Source: Centroberyx gerrardi | Lineage: Eukaryota; Chordata; Actinopteri; Beryciformes; Berycidae | Length of the DNA: 64,000 nt | Assembly (NCBI RefSeq): GCF_048128805.1 | Contig: NC_135997.1 | Coordinates: forward strand, 29,048,815 to 29,112,814 | Direction: 5' to 3' | Shown: positions 44,229-56,504 of the stretch, one piece after another | Layout of the letters: each line of letters opens with the position of its first letter | How positions within the stretch are numbered: position 1 is the first letter of the stretch | Translations under genes and position numbers: made by a program | The notes under the pieces: generated by a model | What the model saw: only the letters and a program-made list of their open reading frames with translations | The model's database searches: none | What the model was told of the DNA's origin: nothing

Positions 44229-44647
44229 CAGCGAGACAAATCTGTGCTGCTCAAAGTTTAGGTTTGGTCTTGCTGAGCTTCAAGTCATCACCGTTCCTGC
44301 GGTGGAGCTGCTGTGACAGGGGTTTTGTTGACGAGTCTTGTCCTGTTCCTGCTCCGGCCTTCACCTGGCTCTGTGGTCATCGCTTCACCTGTACCTCAAT
44401 GTTTGTTCTCTCTTCCTCACTGTTTGTTCTCTCTTCCTCCCGAGCTTGTGCAATCCTCACTGCTTTTGCCATCACAGCTGCCAAATGCAGTGCGTCACTT
44501 TACAGCTGAGTCGGTTTTTTCCTTTAACCTCGGTTTGCTAACGTCGTTCTTACGAATGTCTCTGTATAGTTTATGACCTTGAATCCATTTGATATGATTT
44601 CATTCTGAAAGTTATTGAGACACTATCTCAAGAGCTTAGCAGCTGAG

Positions 44648-44721
44648 GGTGCCGTGGCTTAGTTGGTCAAAGTGCCTGTCTAGTAAACAGGAGATCCTGG
44701 GTTCGAATCCCAGCGGTGCCT
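44648..44721 (+). tRNA. tRNA-Thr (AGT), unit 15
   Basis: Matches unit 1. Confidence 0.87.
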
Positions 44722-44822
44722 GCTCAGTGTTTCTATATTTGTCAGAAGGATATGCCCTCATGACGAATTCCACACAGCAATTGCTCAGGTCACGGGTTGC
44801 AAGCAGGCTGAGCTGACCTGAA

Positions 44823-44891
44823 GCCTCGTTGGCACAGTAGGCAGCGCGTCTGATAATCTGAAGGTCGTGAGTTCAAACCTCACACGGGGCA
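44823..44891 (+). pseudogene. Pseudo-tRNA-Met, unit 15
   Basis: Same deletion as unit 1. Confidence 0.88.
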
Positions 44892-45200
44892 CTTCCGTTT
44901 TGCTTTGAACTAGGTCGTGGACCTTTCGTTGCAAAACACCTGGGCCGAGCAGACTGGTCATCACGTTGAGCCGAGTCAAACCTCAGTCATCTGGGCCGTC
45001 TAGTCTAGGAATTCTTTTTAAACCAAAGGCTTTAGTTGAATACATAGCCTTTGCCTGTAGACTCGGACTGGGAAACTTGTGATACTAGTCTCCGTTGTAA
45101 TGTCGTATGTATACGTTTCGGAAGCTTCGCTCAAATGAACAAGCTTTAGTTGGACAGACTCTGCGACGTTTCAGCACCACTGCTACGGACTGGGAAATGT

Positions 45201-45273
45201 TGTTTCTGCCCGGGTTCGAACCGGGGACCTTTCGTGTGTGAGACGAACGTGATAGCCACTACACCACAGAAAC
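45201..45273 (-). tRNA. tRNA-Val (CAC), type A, unit 15
   Basis: Matches unit 1. Confidence 0.9.
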
Positions 45274-45585
45274 TCCTACGAAGAGGTTTTACAGTAAAGA
45301 AAGACGATAAAACGCTTTCCCTCGATTTCCACATCTATTTACCTCCAAAACAACAGAGAAATCTTTCATATTGCTGCCCGGTTTCAAGCCAGCGGCATTT
45401 AGCATATGAGGCAAATGGGATAACCACACCTGAGACAGTGTTTCACTTGAGGATGTAGCTTAGGCAATGCTCAAATGTGGATTGCATTGAGACGGTGGCA
45501 CAGGGACAAATTCCACATAGCAATTGCTCAGGTCACGGGTTGCAAGCAGGCTGAGCTGAGCCGAGCTGACCTCAGCTGACCTGAA

Positions 45586-45658
45586 GCCTCGTTGGCGCAG
45601 TAGGCAGCGCGTCAGTCTCATAATCTGAAGGTCGTGAGTTCGAACCTCACACGGGGCA
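45586..45658 (+). tRNA. tRNA-Met (CAT), unit 15
   Basis: Matches unit 1. Confidence 0.93.
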
Positions 45659-45958
45659 CGTCTGTTTTGCTTTGAACTAGGTCGTGGACCCTTCATTGCA
45701 AAACACCTGGACCGAGCATCGCGTCGGGCCGAGTCAAACCTCAGTCATCTGGGCCGTCAGGTCTAGGAATTCTTTTTAAACCAAAGGCTTATGTAGGATA
45801 CATAGCCTTTGCCTGTAGACTCGGACTGGGAAACTTGTGATACTAGTCTCCGGTGTAACGTCGTATGTATACATTTCGGAAGCTTCGCTCAAATGAACAA
45901 GCTTTACTTTGATACATGCCGTGGCGTTTCAGCACCACCGCTACGGACTGAGAAATGT

Positions 45959-46031
45959 TGTTTGTGCCCGGTTTCGAACCGGGGACCTTTCGTGTGTGAC
46001 ACGAACGTGATAGCCACTACACCACAGAAAC
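45959..46031 (-). tRNA. tRNA-Val (CAC), type B, unit 15
   Basis: Matches unit 1 type B. Confidence 0.7.
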
Positions 46032-46339
46032 TCCCAGGACAAGGTTTTACAGTAAAGAAAGACGATAAGACGCTTTCCCTCGATTTCCACACCTATTTAC
46101 CTCCAAAACAACAGAGAAATCTTTCATATAGCTGGCCCGTTTCAAGCCAACGGCATTTAGCATATGAGGCAAATGGGATAACCACACCTGAGACAGTGTT
46201 TCACTTGAGGATGTAGCATAGGCAATGCTCAAATGTGGATTGCATTGAGACGGTGGCACAGGGTTGGGGTTAGCGTCTCAATTGGCTGCAGTGTTTGCAG
46301 AATCAATACCATTTCTCACAGTGAAGCGCTGATGCGCAG

Positions 46340-46413
46340 GTCTCTGTGGCGCAATCGGTCAGCGCGCTCGGCTGTTAACCGAGAGGATGGTGGTTCGAGC
46401 CCACCCAGGGACG
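46340..46413 (+). tRNA. tRNA-Asn (GTT), unit 16
   Basis: Matches unit 1. Confidence 0.92.
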
Positions 46414-46832
46414 CAGCGAGACAAATCTGTGCTGCTCAAAGTTTAGGTTTGGTCTTGCTGAGCTTCAAGTCATCACCGTTCCTGCGGTGGAGCTGCTGTG
46501 ACAGGGGTTTTGTTGACGAGTCTTGTCCTGTTCCTGCTCCGGCCTTCACCTGGCTCTGTGGTCATCGCTTCACCTGTACCTCAATGTTTGTTCTCTCTTC
46601 CTCACTGTTTGTTCTCTCTTCCTCCCGAGCTTGTGCAATCCTCACTGCTTTTGCCATCACAGCTGCCAAATGCAGTGCGTCACTTTACAGCTGAGTCGGT
46701 TTTTTCCTTTAACCTCGGTTTGCTAACGTCGTTCTTACGAATGTCTCTGTATAGTTTATGACCTTGAATCCATTTGATATGATTTCATTCTGAAAGTTAT
46801 TGAGACACTATCTCAAGAGCTTAGCAGCTGAG

Positions 46833-46906
46833 GGTGCCGTGGCTTAGTTGGTCAAAGTGCCTGTCTAGTAAACAGGAGATCCTGGGTTCGAATCCCAGCG
46901 GTGCCT
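46833..46906 (+). tRNA. tRNA-Thr (AGT), unit 16
   Basis: Matches unit 1. Confidence 0.87.
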
Positions 46907-47007
46907 GCTCAGTGTTTCTATATTTGTCAGAAGGATATGCCCTCATGACGAATTCCACACAGCAATTGCTCAGGTCACGGGTTGCAAGCAGGCTGAGCTG
47001 ACCTGAA

Positions 47008-47076
47008 GCCTCGTTGGCACAGTAGGCAGCGCGTCTGATAATCTGAAGGTCGTGAGTTCAAACCTCACACGGGGCA
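47008..47076 (+). pseudogene. Pseudo-tRNA-Met, unit 16
   Basis: Same deletion as unit 1. Flank variants gtggagc and cggatgc are shared only with unit 17. Confidence 0.88.
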
Positions 47077-47385
47077 CTTCCGTTTTGCTTTGAACTAGGT
47101 CGTGGAGCTTTCGTTGCAAAACACCTGGGCCGAGCAGACTGGTCATCACGTTGAGCCGAGTCAAACCTCAGTCATCTGGGCCGTCTAGTCTAGGAATTCT
47201 TTTTAAACCAAAGGCTTTAGTTGAATACATAGCCTTTGCCTGTAGACTCGGACTGGGAAACTTGTGATACTAGTCTCCGTTGTAATGTCGTATGTATACG
47301 TTTCGGATGCTTCGCTCAAATGAACAAGCTTTAGTTGGACAGACTCTGCGACGTTTCAGCACCACTGCTACGGACTGGGAAATGT

Positions 47386-47458
47386 TGTTTCTGCCCGGGT
47401 TCGAACCGGGGACCTTTCGTGTGTGAGACGAACGTGATAGCCACTACACCACAGAAAC
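47386..47458 (-). tRNA. tRNA-Val (CAC), type A, unit 16
   Basis: Matches unit 1. Confidence 0.9.
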
Positions 47459-47770
47459 TCCTACGAAGAGGTTTTACAGTAAAGAAAGACGATAAAACGC
47501 TTTCCCTCGATTTCCACATCTATTTACCTCCAAAACAACAGAGAAATCTTTCATATTGCTGCCCGGTTTCAAGCCAGCGGCATTTAGCATATGAGGCAAA
47601 TGGGATAACCACACCTGAGACAGTGTTTCACTTGAGGATGTAGCTTAGGCAATGCTCAAATGTGGATTGCATTGAGACGGTGGCACAGGGACAAATTCCA
47701 CATAGCAATTGCTCAGGTCACGGGTTGCAAGCAGGCTGAGCTGAGCCGAGCTGACCTCAGCTGACCTGAA

Positions 47771-47843
47771 GCCTCGTTGGCGCAGTAGGCAGCGCGTCAG
47801 TCTCATAATCTGAAGGTCGTGAGTTCGAACCTCACACGGGGCA
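47771..47843 (+). tRNA. tRNA-Met (CAT), unit 16
   Basis: Matches unit 1. Confidence 0.93.
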
Positions 47844-48143
47844 CGTCTGTTTTGCTTTGAACTAGGTCGTGGACCCTTCATTGCAAAACACCTGGACCGA
47901 GCATCGCGTCGGGCCGAGTCAAACCTCAGTCATCTGGGCCGTCAGGTCTAGGAATTCTTTTTAAACCAAAGGCTTATGTAGGATACATAGCCTTTGCCTG
48001 TAGACTCGGACTGGGAAACTTGTGATACTAGTCTCCGGTGTAACGTCGTATGTATACATTTCGGAAGCTTCGCTCAAATGAACAAGCTTTACTTTGATAC
48101 ATGCCGTGGCGTTTCAGCACCACCGCTACGGACTGAGAAATGT

Positions 48144-48216
48144 TGTTTGTGCCCGGTTTCGAACCGGGGACCTTTCGTGTGTGACACGAACGTGATAGCC
48201 ACTACACCACAGAAAC
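48144..48216 (-). tRNA. tRNA-Val (CAC), type B, unit 16
   Basis: Matches unit 1 type B. Confidence 0.7.
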
Positions 48217-48524
48217 TCCCAGGACAAGGTTTTACAGTAAAGAAAGACGATAAGACGCTTTCCCTCGATTTCCACACCTATTTACCTCCAAAACAACAGA
48301 GAAATCTTTCATATAGCTGGCCCGTTTCAAGCCAACGGCATTTAGCATATGAGGCAAATGGGATAACCACACCTGAGACAGTGTTTCACTTGAGGATGTA
48401 GCATAGGCAATGCTCAAATGTGGATTGCATTGAGACGGTGGCACAGGGTTGGGGTTAGCGTCTCAATTGGCTGCAGTGTTTGCAGAATCAATACCATTTC
48501 TCACAGTGAAGCGCTGATGCGCAG

Positions 48525-48598
48525 GTCTCTGTGGCGCAATCGGTCAGCGCGCTCGGCTGTTAACCGAGAGGATGGTGGTTCGAGCCCACCCAGGGACG
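48525..48598 (+). tRNA. tRNA-Asn (GTT), unit 17
   Basis: Matches unit 1. Confidence 0.92.
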
Positions 48599-49017
48599 CA
48601 GCGAGACAAATCTGTGCTGCTCAAAGTTTAGGTTTGGTCTTGCTGAGCTTCAAGTCATCACCGTTCCTGCGGTGGAGCTGCTGTGACAGGGGTTTTGTTG
48701 ACGAGTCTTGTCCTGTTCCTGCTCCGGCCTTCACCTGGCTCTGTGGTCATCGCTTCACCTGTACCTCAATGTTTGTTCTCTCTTCCTCACTGTTTGTTCT
48801 CTCTTCCTCCCGAGCCTGTGCAATCCTCACTGCTTTTGCCATCACAGCTGCCAAATGCAGTGCGTCACTTTACAGCTGAGTCGGTTTTTTCCTTTAACCT
48901 CGGTTTGCTAACGTCGTTCTTACGAATGTCTCTGTATAGTTTATGACCTTGAATCCATTTGATATGATTTCATTCTGAAAGTTATTGAGACACTATCTCA
49001 AGAGCTTAGCAGCTGAG

Positions 49018-49091
49018 GGTGCCGTGGCTTAGTTGGTCAAAGTGCCTGTCTAGTAAACAGGAGATCCTGGGTTCGAATCCCAGCGGTGCCT
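49018..49091 (+). tRNA. tRNA-Thr (AGT), unit 17
   Basis: Matches unit 1. Confidence 0.87.
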
Positions 49092-49192
49092 GCTCAGTGT
49101 TTCTATATTTGTCAGAAGGATATGCCCTCATGACGAATTCCACACAGCAATTGCTCAGGTCACGGGTTGCAAGCAGGCTGAGCTGACCTGAA

Positions 49193-49261
49193 GCCTCGTT
49201 GGCACAGTAGGCAGCGCGTCTGATAATCTGAAGGTCGTGAGTTCAAACCTCACACGGGGCA
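49193..49261 (+). pseudogene. Pseudo-tRNA-Met, unit 17
   Basis: Same deletion as unit 1; shares flank variants with unit 16. Confidence 0.88.
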
Positions 49262-49570
49262 CTTCCGTTTTGCTTTGAACTAGGTCGTGGAGCTTTCGTT
49301 GCAAAACACCTGGGCCGAGCAGACTGGTCATCACGTTGAGCCGAGTCAAACCTCAGTCATCTGGGCCGTCTAGTCTAGGAATTCTTTTTAAACCAAAGGC
49401 TTTAGTTGAATACATAGCCTTTGCCTGTAGACTCGGACTGGGAAACTTGTGATACTAGTCTCCGTTGTAATGTCGTATGTATACGTTTCGGATGCTTCGC
49501 TCAAATGAACAAGCTTTAGTTGGACAGACTCTGCGACGTTTCAGCACCACTGCTACGGACTGGGAAATGT

Positions 49571-49643
49571 TGTTTCTGCCCGGGTTCGAACCGGGGACCT
49601 TTCGTGTGTGAGACGAACGTGATAGCCACTACACCACAGAAAC
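49571..49643 (-). tRNA. tRNA-Val (CAC), type A, unit 17
   Basis: Matches unit 1. Confidence 0.9.
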
Positions 49644-49955
49644 TCCTACGAAGAGGTTTTACAGTAAAGAAAGACGATAAAACGCTTTCCCTCGATTTCC
49701 ACATCTATTTACCTCCAAAACAACAGAGAAATCTTTCATATTGCTGCCCGGTTTCAAGCCAGCGGCATTTAGCATATGAGGCAAATGGGATAACCACACC
49801 TGAGACAGTGTTTCACTTGAGGATGTAGCTTAGGCAATGCTCAAATGTGGATTGCATTGAGACGGTGGCACAGGGACAAATTCCACATAGCAATTGCTCA
49901 GGTCACGGGTTGCAAGCAGGCTGAGCTGAGCCGAGCTGACCTCAGCTGACCTGAA

Positions 49956-50028
49956 GCCTCGTTGGCGCAGTAGGCAGCGCGTCAGTCTCATAATCTGAAG
50001 GTCGTGAGTTCGAACCTCACACGGGGCA
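49956..50028 (+). tRNA. tRNA-Met (CAT), unit 17
   Basis: Matches unit 1. Confidence 0.93.
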
Positions 50029-50328
50029 CGTCTGTTTTGCTTTGAACTAGGTCGTGGACCCTTCATTGCAAAACACCTGGACCGAGCATCGCGTCGGGCC
50101 GAGTCAAACCTCAGTCATCTGGGCCGTCAGGTCTAGGAATTCTTTTTAAACCAAAGGCTTATGTAGGATACATAGCCTTTGCCTGTAGACTCGGACTGGG
50201 AAACTTGTGATACTAGTCTCTGGTGTAACGTCGTATGTATACATTTCGGAAGCTTCGCTCAAATGAACAAGCTTTACTTTGATACATGCCGTGGCGTTTC
50301 AGCACCACCGCTACGGACTGAGAAATGT

Positions 50329-50401
50329 TGTTTGTGCCCGGTTTCGAACCGGGGACCTTTCGTGTGTGACACGAACGTGATAGCCACTACACCACAGAAA
50401 C
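50329..50401 (-). tRNA. tRNA-Val (CAC), type B, unit 17
   Basis: Matches unit 1 type B. Confidence 0.7.
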
Positions 50402-50709
50402 TCCCAGGACAAGGTTTTACAGTAAAGAAAGACGATAAGACGCTTTCCCTCGATTTCCACACCTATTTACCTCCAAAACAACAGAGAAATCTTTCATATA
50501 GCTGGCCCGTTTCAAGCCAACGGCATTTAGCATATGAGGCAAATGGGATAACCACACCTGAGACAGTGTTTCACTTGAGGATGTAGCATAGGCAATGCTC
50601 AAATGTGGATTGCATTGAGACGGTGGCACAGGGTTGGGGTTAGCGTCTCAATTGGCTGCAGTGTTTGCAGAATCAATACCATTTCTCACAGTGAAGCACT
50701 GATGCGCAG

Positions 50710-50783
50710 GTCTCTGTGGCGCAATCGGTCAGCGCGCTCGGCTGTTAACCGAGAGGATGGTGGTTCGAGCCCACCCGGGGACG
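50710..50783 (+). tRNA. tRNA-Asn (GTT), unit 18, acceptor variant
   Basis: The 3' acceptor strand is cggggac, turning one T-A pair into T-G. The spacer just behind it has four more changes (tagcaaaac, ctgggc), making this the most divergent Asn region inside the array. Confidence 0.89.
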
Positions 50784-51202
50784 TAGCAAAACAAATCTGG
50801 GCTGCTCAAAGTTTAGGTTTGGTCTTGCTGAGCTTCAAGTCATCACCGTTCCTGCGGTGGAGCTGCTGTGACAGGGGTTTTGTTGACGAGTCTTGTCCTG
50901 TTCCTGCTCCGGCCTTCACCTGGCTCTGTGGTCATCGCTTCACCTGTACCTCAATGTTTGTTCTCTCTTCCTCACTGTTTGTTCTCTCTTCCTCCCGAGC
51001 CTGTGCAATCCTCACTGCTTTTGCCATCACAGCTGCCAAATGCAGTGCGTCACTTTACAGCTGAGTCGGTTTTTTCCTTTAACCTCGGTTTGCTAACGTC
51101 GTTCTTACGAATGTCTCTGTATAGTTTATGACCTTGAATCCATTTGATATGATTTCATTCTGAAAGTTATTGAGACACTATCTCAAGAGCTTAGCAGCTG
51201 AG

Positions 51203-51276
51203 GGTGCCGTGGCTTAGTTGGTCAAAGTGCCTGTCTAGTAAACAGGAGATCCTGGGTTCGAATCCCAGCGGTGCCT
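51203..51276 (+). tRNA. tRNA-Thr (AGT), unit 18
   Basis: Matches unit 1. Confidence 0.87.
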
Positions 51277-51377
51277 GCTCAGTGTTTCTATATTTGTCAG
51301 AAGGATATGCCCTCATGACGAATTCCACACAGCAATTGCTCAGGTCACGGGTTGCAAGCAGGCTGAGCTGACCTGAA

Positions 51378-51446
51378 GCCTCGTTGGCACAGTAGGCAGC
51401 GCGTCTGATAATCTGAAGGTCGTGAGTTCAAACCTCACACGGGGCA
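51378..51446 (+). pseudogene. Pseudo-tRNA-Met, unit 18
   Basis: Same deletion as unit 1. Confidence 0.88.
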
Positions 51447-51755
51447 CTTCCGTTTTGCTTTGAACTAGGTCGTGGACCTTTCGTTGCAAAACACCTGGGC
51501 CGAGCAGACTGGTCATCACGTTGAGCCGAGTCAAACCTCAGTCATCTGGGCCGTCTAGTCTAGGAATTCTTTTTAAACCAAAGGCTTTAGTTGAATACAT
51601 AGCCTTTGCCTGTAGACTCGGACTGGGAAACTTGTGATACTAGTCTCCGTTGTAATGTCGTATGTATACGTTTCGGAAGCTTCGCTCAAATGAACAAGCT
51701 TTAGTTGGACAGACTCTGCGACGTTTCAGCACCACTGCTACGGACTGGGAAATGT

Positions 51756-51828
51756 TGTTTCTGCCCGGGTTCGAACCGGGGACCTTTCGTGTGTGAGACG
51801 AACGTGATAGCCACTACACCACAGAAAC
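51756..51828 (-). tRNA. tRNA-Val (CAC), type A, unit 18
   Basis: Matches unit 1. Confidence 0.9.
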
Positions 51829-52140
51829 TCCTACGAAGAGGTTTTACAGTAAAGAAAGACGATAAAACGCTTTCCCTCGATTTCCACATCTATTTACCTC
51901 CAAAACAACAGAGAAATCTTTCATATTGCTGCCCGGTTTCAAGCCAGCGGCATTTAGCATATGAGGCAAATGGGATAACCACACCTGAGACAGTGTTTCA
52001 CTTGAGGATGTAGCTTAGGCAATGCTCAAATGTGGATTGCATTGAGACGGTGGCACAGGGACAAATTCCACATAGCAATTGCTCAGGTCACGGGTTGCAA
52101 GCAGGCTGAGCTGAGCCGAGCTGACCTCAGCTGACCTGAA

Positions 52141-52213
52141 GCCTCGTTGGCGCAGTAGGCAGCGCGTCAGTCTCATAATCTGAAGGTCGTGAGTTCGAAC
52201 CTCACACGGGGCA
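52141..52213 (+). tRNA. tRNA-Met (CAT), unit 18, first B module
   Basis: Matches unit 1; acgcctg 3' flank variant. Confidence 0.93.
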
Positions 52214-52513
52214 CGCCTGTTTTGCTTTGAACTAGGTCGTGGACCCTTCATTGCAAAACACCTGGACCGAGCATCGCGTCGGGCCGAGTCAAACCTCAGT
52301 CATCTGGGCCGTCAGGTCTAGGAATTCTTTTTAAACCAAAGGCTTATGTAGGATACATAGCCTTTGCCTGTAGACTCGGACTGGGAAACTTGTGATACTA
52401 GTCTCCGGTGTAACGTCGTATGTATACATTTCGGAAGCTTCGCTCAAATGAACAAGCTTTACTTTGATACATGCCGTGGCGTTTCAGCACCACCGCTACG
52501 GACTGAGAAATGT

Positions 52514-52586
52514 TGTTTGTGCCCGGTTTCGAACCGGGGACCTTTCGTGTGTGACACGAACGTGATAGCCACTACACCACAGAAAC
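52514..52586 (-). tRNA. tRNA-Val (CAC), type B, unit 18, first B module
   Basis: Matches unit 1 type B. The module tail beyond it switches to A-type sequence. Confidence 0.7.
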
Positions 52587-52898
52587 TCCCAGGACAAGGT
52601 TTTACAGTAAAGAAAGACGATAAGACGCTTTCCCTCGATTTCCACATCTATTTACCTCCAAAACAACAGAGAAATCTTTCATATAGCTGGCCCGTTTCAA
52701 GCCAGCGGCATTTAGCATATGAGGCAAATGGGATAACCACACCTGAGACAGTGTTTCACTTGAGGATGTAGCTTAGGCAATGCTCAAATGTGGATTGCAT
52801 TGAGACGGTGGCACAGGGACAAATTCCACATAGCAATTGCTCAGGTCACGGGTTGCAAGCAGGCTGAGCTGAGCCGAGCTGACCTCAGCTGACCTGAA

Positions 52899-52971
52899 GC
52901 CTCGTTGGCGCAGTAGGCAGCGCGTCAGTCTCATAATCTGAAGGTCGTGAGTTCGAACCTCACACGGGGCA
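52899..52971 (+). tRNA. tRNA-Met (CAT), unit 18, extra B module
   Basis: Matches unit 1. Confidence 0.93.
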
Positions 52972-53271
52972 CGTCTGTTTTGCTTTGAACTAGGTCGTGG
53001 ACCCTTCATTGCAAAACACCTGGACCGAGCATCGCGTCGGGCCGAGTCAAACCTCAGTCATCTGGGCCGTCAGGTCTAGGAATTCTTTTTAAACCAAAGG
53101 CTTATGTAGGATACATAGCCTTTGCCTGTAGACTCGGACTGGGAAACTTGTGATACTAGTCTCCGGTGTAACGTCGTATGTATACATTTCGGAAGCTTCG
53201 CTCAAATGAACAAGCTTTACTTTGATACATGCCGTGGCGTTTCAGCACCACCGCTACGGACTGAGAAATGT

Positions 53272-53344
53272 TGTTTGTGCCCGGTTTCGAACCGGGGACC
53301 TTTCGTGTGTGACACGAACGTGATAGCCACTACACCACAGAAAC
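53272..53344 (-). tRNA. tRNA-Val (CAC), type B, unit 18, extra B module
   Basis: Matches unit 1 type B. Confidence 0.7.
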
Positions 53345-53652
53345 TCCCAGGACAAGGTTTTACAGTAAAGAAAGACGATAAGACGCTTTCCCTCGATTTC
53401 CACACCTATTTACCTCCAAAACAACAGAGAAATCTTTCATATAGCTGGCCCGTTTCAAGCCAACGGCATTTAGCATATGAGGCAAATGGGATAACCACAC
53501 CTGAGACAGTGTTTCACTTGAGGATGTAGCATAGGCAATGCTCAAATGTGGATTGCATTGAGACGGTGGCACAGGGTTGGGGTTAGCGTCTCAATTGGCT
53601 GCAGTGTTTGCAGAATCAATACCATTTCTCACAGTGAAGCACTGATGCGCAG

Positions 53653-53726
53653 GTCTCTGTGGCGCAATCGGTCAGCGCGCTCGGCTGTTAACCGAGAGGA
53701 TGGTGGTTCGAGCCCACCCAGGGACG
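53653..53726 (+). tRNA. tRNA-Asn (GTT), unit 19
   Basis: Matches unit 1; the 5' flank gaagcactg is shared with units 18, 21 and 22. Confidence 0.92.
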
Positions 53727-54145
53727 CAGCGAGACAAATCTGTGCTGCTCAAAGTTTAGGTTTGGTCTTGCTGAGCTTCAAGTCATCACCGTTCCTGCGG
53801 TGGAGCTGCTGTGACAGGGGTTTTGTTGACGAGTCTTGTCCTGTTCCTGCTCCGGCCTTCACCTGGCTCTGTGGTCATCGCTTCACCTGTACCTCAATGT
53901 TTGTTCTCTCTTCCTCACTGTTTGTTCTCTCTTCCTCCCGAGCCTGTGCAATCCTCACTGCTTTTGCCATCACAGCTGCCAAATGCAGTGCGTCACTTTA
54001 CAGCTGAGTCGGTTTTTTCCTTTAACCTCGGTTTGCTAACGTCGTTCTTACGAATGTCTCTGTATAGTTTATGACCTTGAATCCATTTGATATGATTTCA
54101 TTCTGAAAGTTATTGAGACACTATCTCAAGAGCTTAGCAGCTGAG

Positions 54146-54219
54146 GGTGCCGTGGCTTAGTTGGTCAAAGTGCCTGTCTAGTAAACAGGAGATCCTGGGT
54201 TCGAATCCCAGCGGTGCCT
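54146..54219 (+). tRNA. tRNA-Thr (AGT), unit 19
   Basis: Matches unit 1. Confidence 0.87.
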
Positions 54220-54320
54220 GCTCAGTGTTTCTATATTTGTCAGAAGGATATGCCCTCATGACGAATTCCACACAGCAATTGCTCAGGTCACGGGTTGCAA
54301 GCAGGCTGAGCTGACCTGAA

Positions 54321-54389
54321 GCCTCGTTGGCACAGTAGGCAGCGCGTCTGATAATCTGAAGGTCGTGAGTTCAAACCTCACACGGGGCA
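54321..54389 (+). pseudogene. Pseudo-tRNA-Met, unit 19
   Basis: Same deletion as unit 1. Confidence 0.88.
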
Positions 54390-54698
54390 CTTCCGTTTTG
54401 CTTTGAACTAGGTCGTGGACCTTTCGTTGCAAAACACCTGGGCCGAGCAGACTGGTCATCACGTTGAGCCGAGTCAAACCTCAGTCATCTGGGCCGTCTA
54501 GTCTAGGAATTCTTTTTAAACCAAAGGCTTTAGTTGAATACATAGCCTTTGCCTGTAGACTCGGACTGGGAAACTTGTGATACTAGTCTCCGTTGTAATG
54601 TCGTATGTATACGTTTCGGAAGCTTCGCTCAAATGAACAAGCTTTAGTTGGACAGACTCTGCGACGTTTCAGCACCACTGCTACGGACTGGGAAATGT

Positions 54699-54771
54699 TG
54701 TTTCTGCCCGGGTTCGAACCGGGGACCTTTCGTGTGTGAGACGAACGTGATAGCCACTACACCACAGAAAC
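54699..54771 (-). tRNA. tRNA-Val (CAC), type A, unit 19
   Basis: Matches unit 1. Confidence 0.9.
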
Positions 54772-55083
54772 TCCTACGAAGAGGTTTTACAGTAAAGAAA
54801 GACGATAAAACGCTTTCCCTCGATTTCCACATCTATTTACCTCCAAAACAACAGAGAAATCTTTCATATTGCTGCCCGGTTTCAAGCCAGCGGCATTTAG
54901 CATATGAGGCAAATGGGATAACCACACCTGAGACAGTGTTTCACTTGAGGATGTAGCTTAGGCAATGCTCAAATGTGGATTGCATTGAGACGGTGGCACA
55001 GGGACAAATTCCACATAGCAATTGCTCAGGTCACGGGTTGCAAGCAGGCTGAGCTGAGCCGAGCTGACCTCAGCTGACCTGAA

Positions 55084-55156
55084 GCCTCGTTGGCGCAGTA
55101 GGCAGCGCGTCAGTCTCATAATCTGAAGGTCGTGAGTTCGAACCTCACACGGGGCA
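55084..55156 (+). tRNA. tRNA-Met (CAT), unit 19
   Basis: Matches unit 1. Confidence 0.93.
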
Positions 55157-55456
55157 CGTCTGTTTTGCTTTGAACTAGGTCGTGGACCCTTCATTGCAAA
55201 ACACCTGGACCGAGCATCGCGTCGGGCCGAGTCAAACCTCAGTCATCTGGGCCGTCAGGTCTAGGAATTCTTTTTAAACCAAAGGCTTATGTAGGATACA
55301 TAGCCTTTGCCTGTAGACTCGGACTGGGAAACTTGTGATACTAGTCTCCGGTGTAACGTCGTATGTATACATTTCGGAAGCTTCGCTCAAATGAACAAGC
55401 TTTACTTTGATACATGCCGTGGCGTTTCAGCACCACCGCTACGGACTGAGAAATGT

Positions 55457-55529
55457 TGTTTGTGCCCGGTTTCGAACCGGGGACCTTTCGTGTGTGACAC
55501 GAACGTGATAGCCACTACACCACAGAAAC
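55457..55529 (-). tRNA. tRNA-Val (CAC), type B, unit 19
   Basis: Matches unit 1 type B. Confidence 0.7.
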
Positions 55530-55837
55530 TCCCAGGACAAGGTTTTACAGTAAAGAAAGACGATAAGACGCTTTCCCTCGATTTCCACACCTATTTACCT
55601 CCAAAACAACAGAGAAATCTTTCATATAGCTGGCCCGTTTCAAGCCAACGGCATTTAGCATATGAGGCAAATGGGATAACCACACCTGAGACAGTGTTTC
55701 ACTTGAGGATGTAGCATAGGCAATGCTCAAATGTGGATTGCATTGAGACGGTGGCACAGGGTTGGGGTTAGCGTCTCAATTGGCTGCAGTGTTTGCAGAA
55801 TCAATACCATTTCTCACAGTGAAGCGCTGATGCGCAG

Positions 55838-55911
55838 GTCTCTGTGGCGCAATCGGTCAGCGCGCTCGGCTGTTAACCGAGAGGATGGTGGTTCGAGCCC
55901 ACCCAGGGACG
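55838..55911 (+). tRNA. tRNA-Asn (GTT), unit 20
   Basis: Matches unit 1. The unit lacks the 1-nt spacer insertion of its left neighbour. Confidence 0.92.
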
Positions 55912-56329
55912 CAGCGAGACAAATCTGTGCTGCTCAAAGTTTAGGTTTGGTCTTGCTGAGCTTCAAGTCATCACCGTTCCTGCGGTGGAGCTGCTGTGAC
56001 AGGGGTTTTGTTGACGAGTCTTGTCCTGTTCCTGCTCCGGCCTTCACCTGGCTCTGTGGTCATCGCTTCACCTGTACCTCAATGTTTGTTCTCTCTTCCT
56101 CACTGTTTGTTCTCTCTTCCTCCCGAGCTTGTGCAATCCTCACTGCTTTTGCCATCACAGCTGCCAAATGCAGTGCGTCACTTTACAGCTGAGTCGGTTT
56201 TTACCTTAACCTCGGTTTGCTAACGTCGTTCTTACGAATGTCTCTGTATAGTTTATGACCTTGAATCCATTTGATATGATTTCATTCTGAAAGTTATTGA
56301 GACACTATCTCAAGAGCTTAGCAGCTGAG

Positions 56330-56403
56330 GGTGCCGTGGCTTAGTTGGTCAAAGTGCCTGTCTAGTAAACAGGAGATCCTGGGTTCGAATCCCAGCGGTG
56401 CCT
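56330..56403 (+). tRNA. tRNA-Thr (AGT), unit 20
   Basis: Matches unit 1. Confidence 0.87.
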
Positions 56404-56504
56404 GCTCAGTGTTTCTATATTTGTCAGAAGGATATGCCCTCATGACGAATTCCACACAGCAATTGCTCAGGTCACGGGTTGCAAGCAGGCTGAGCTGACC
56501 TGAA

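Larger units (their letters stand above)
52819..53576 (+). repeat. Extra 758-bp B module in unit 18
   Basis: Unit 18 has A (51318-52060), B (52061-52818) and a second B (52819-53576). The first B ends with A-type markers (g at 52705, t at 52773, plus t at 52647) while B-type markers persist at 52684-52693, so it is a B/A mosaic. This is the expected product of exchange between B of one unit and A of another, with some conversion. Confidence 0.9.
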
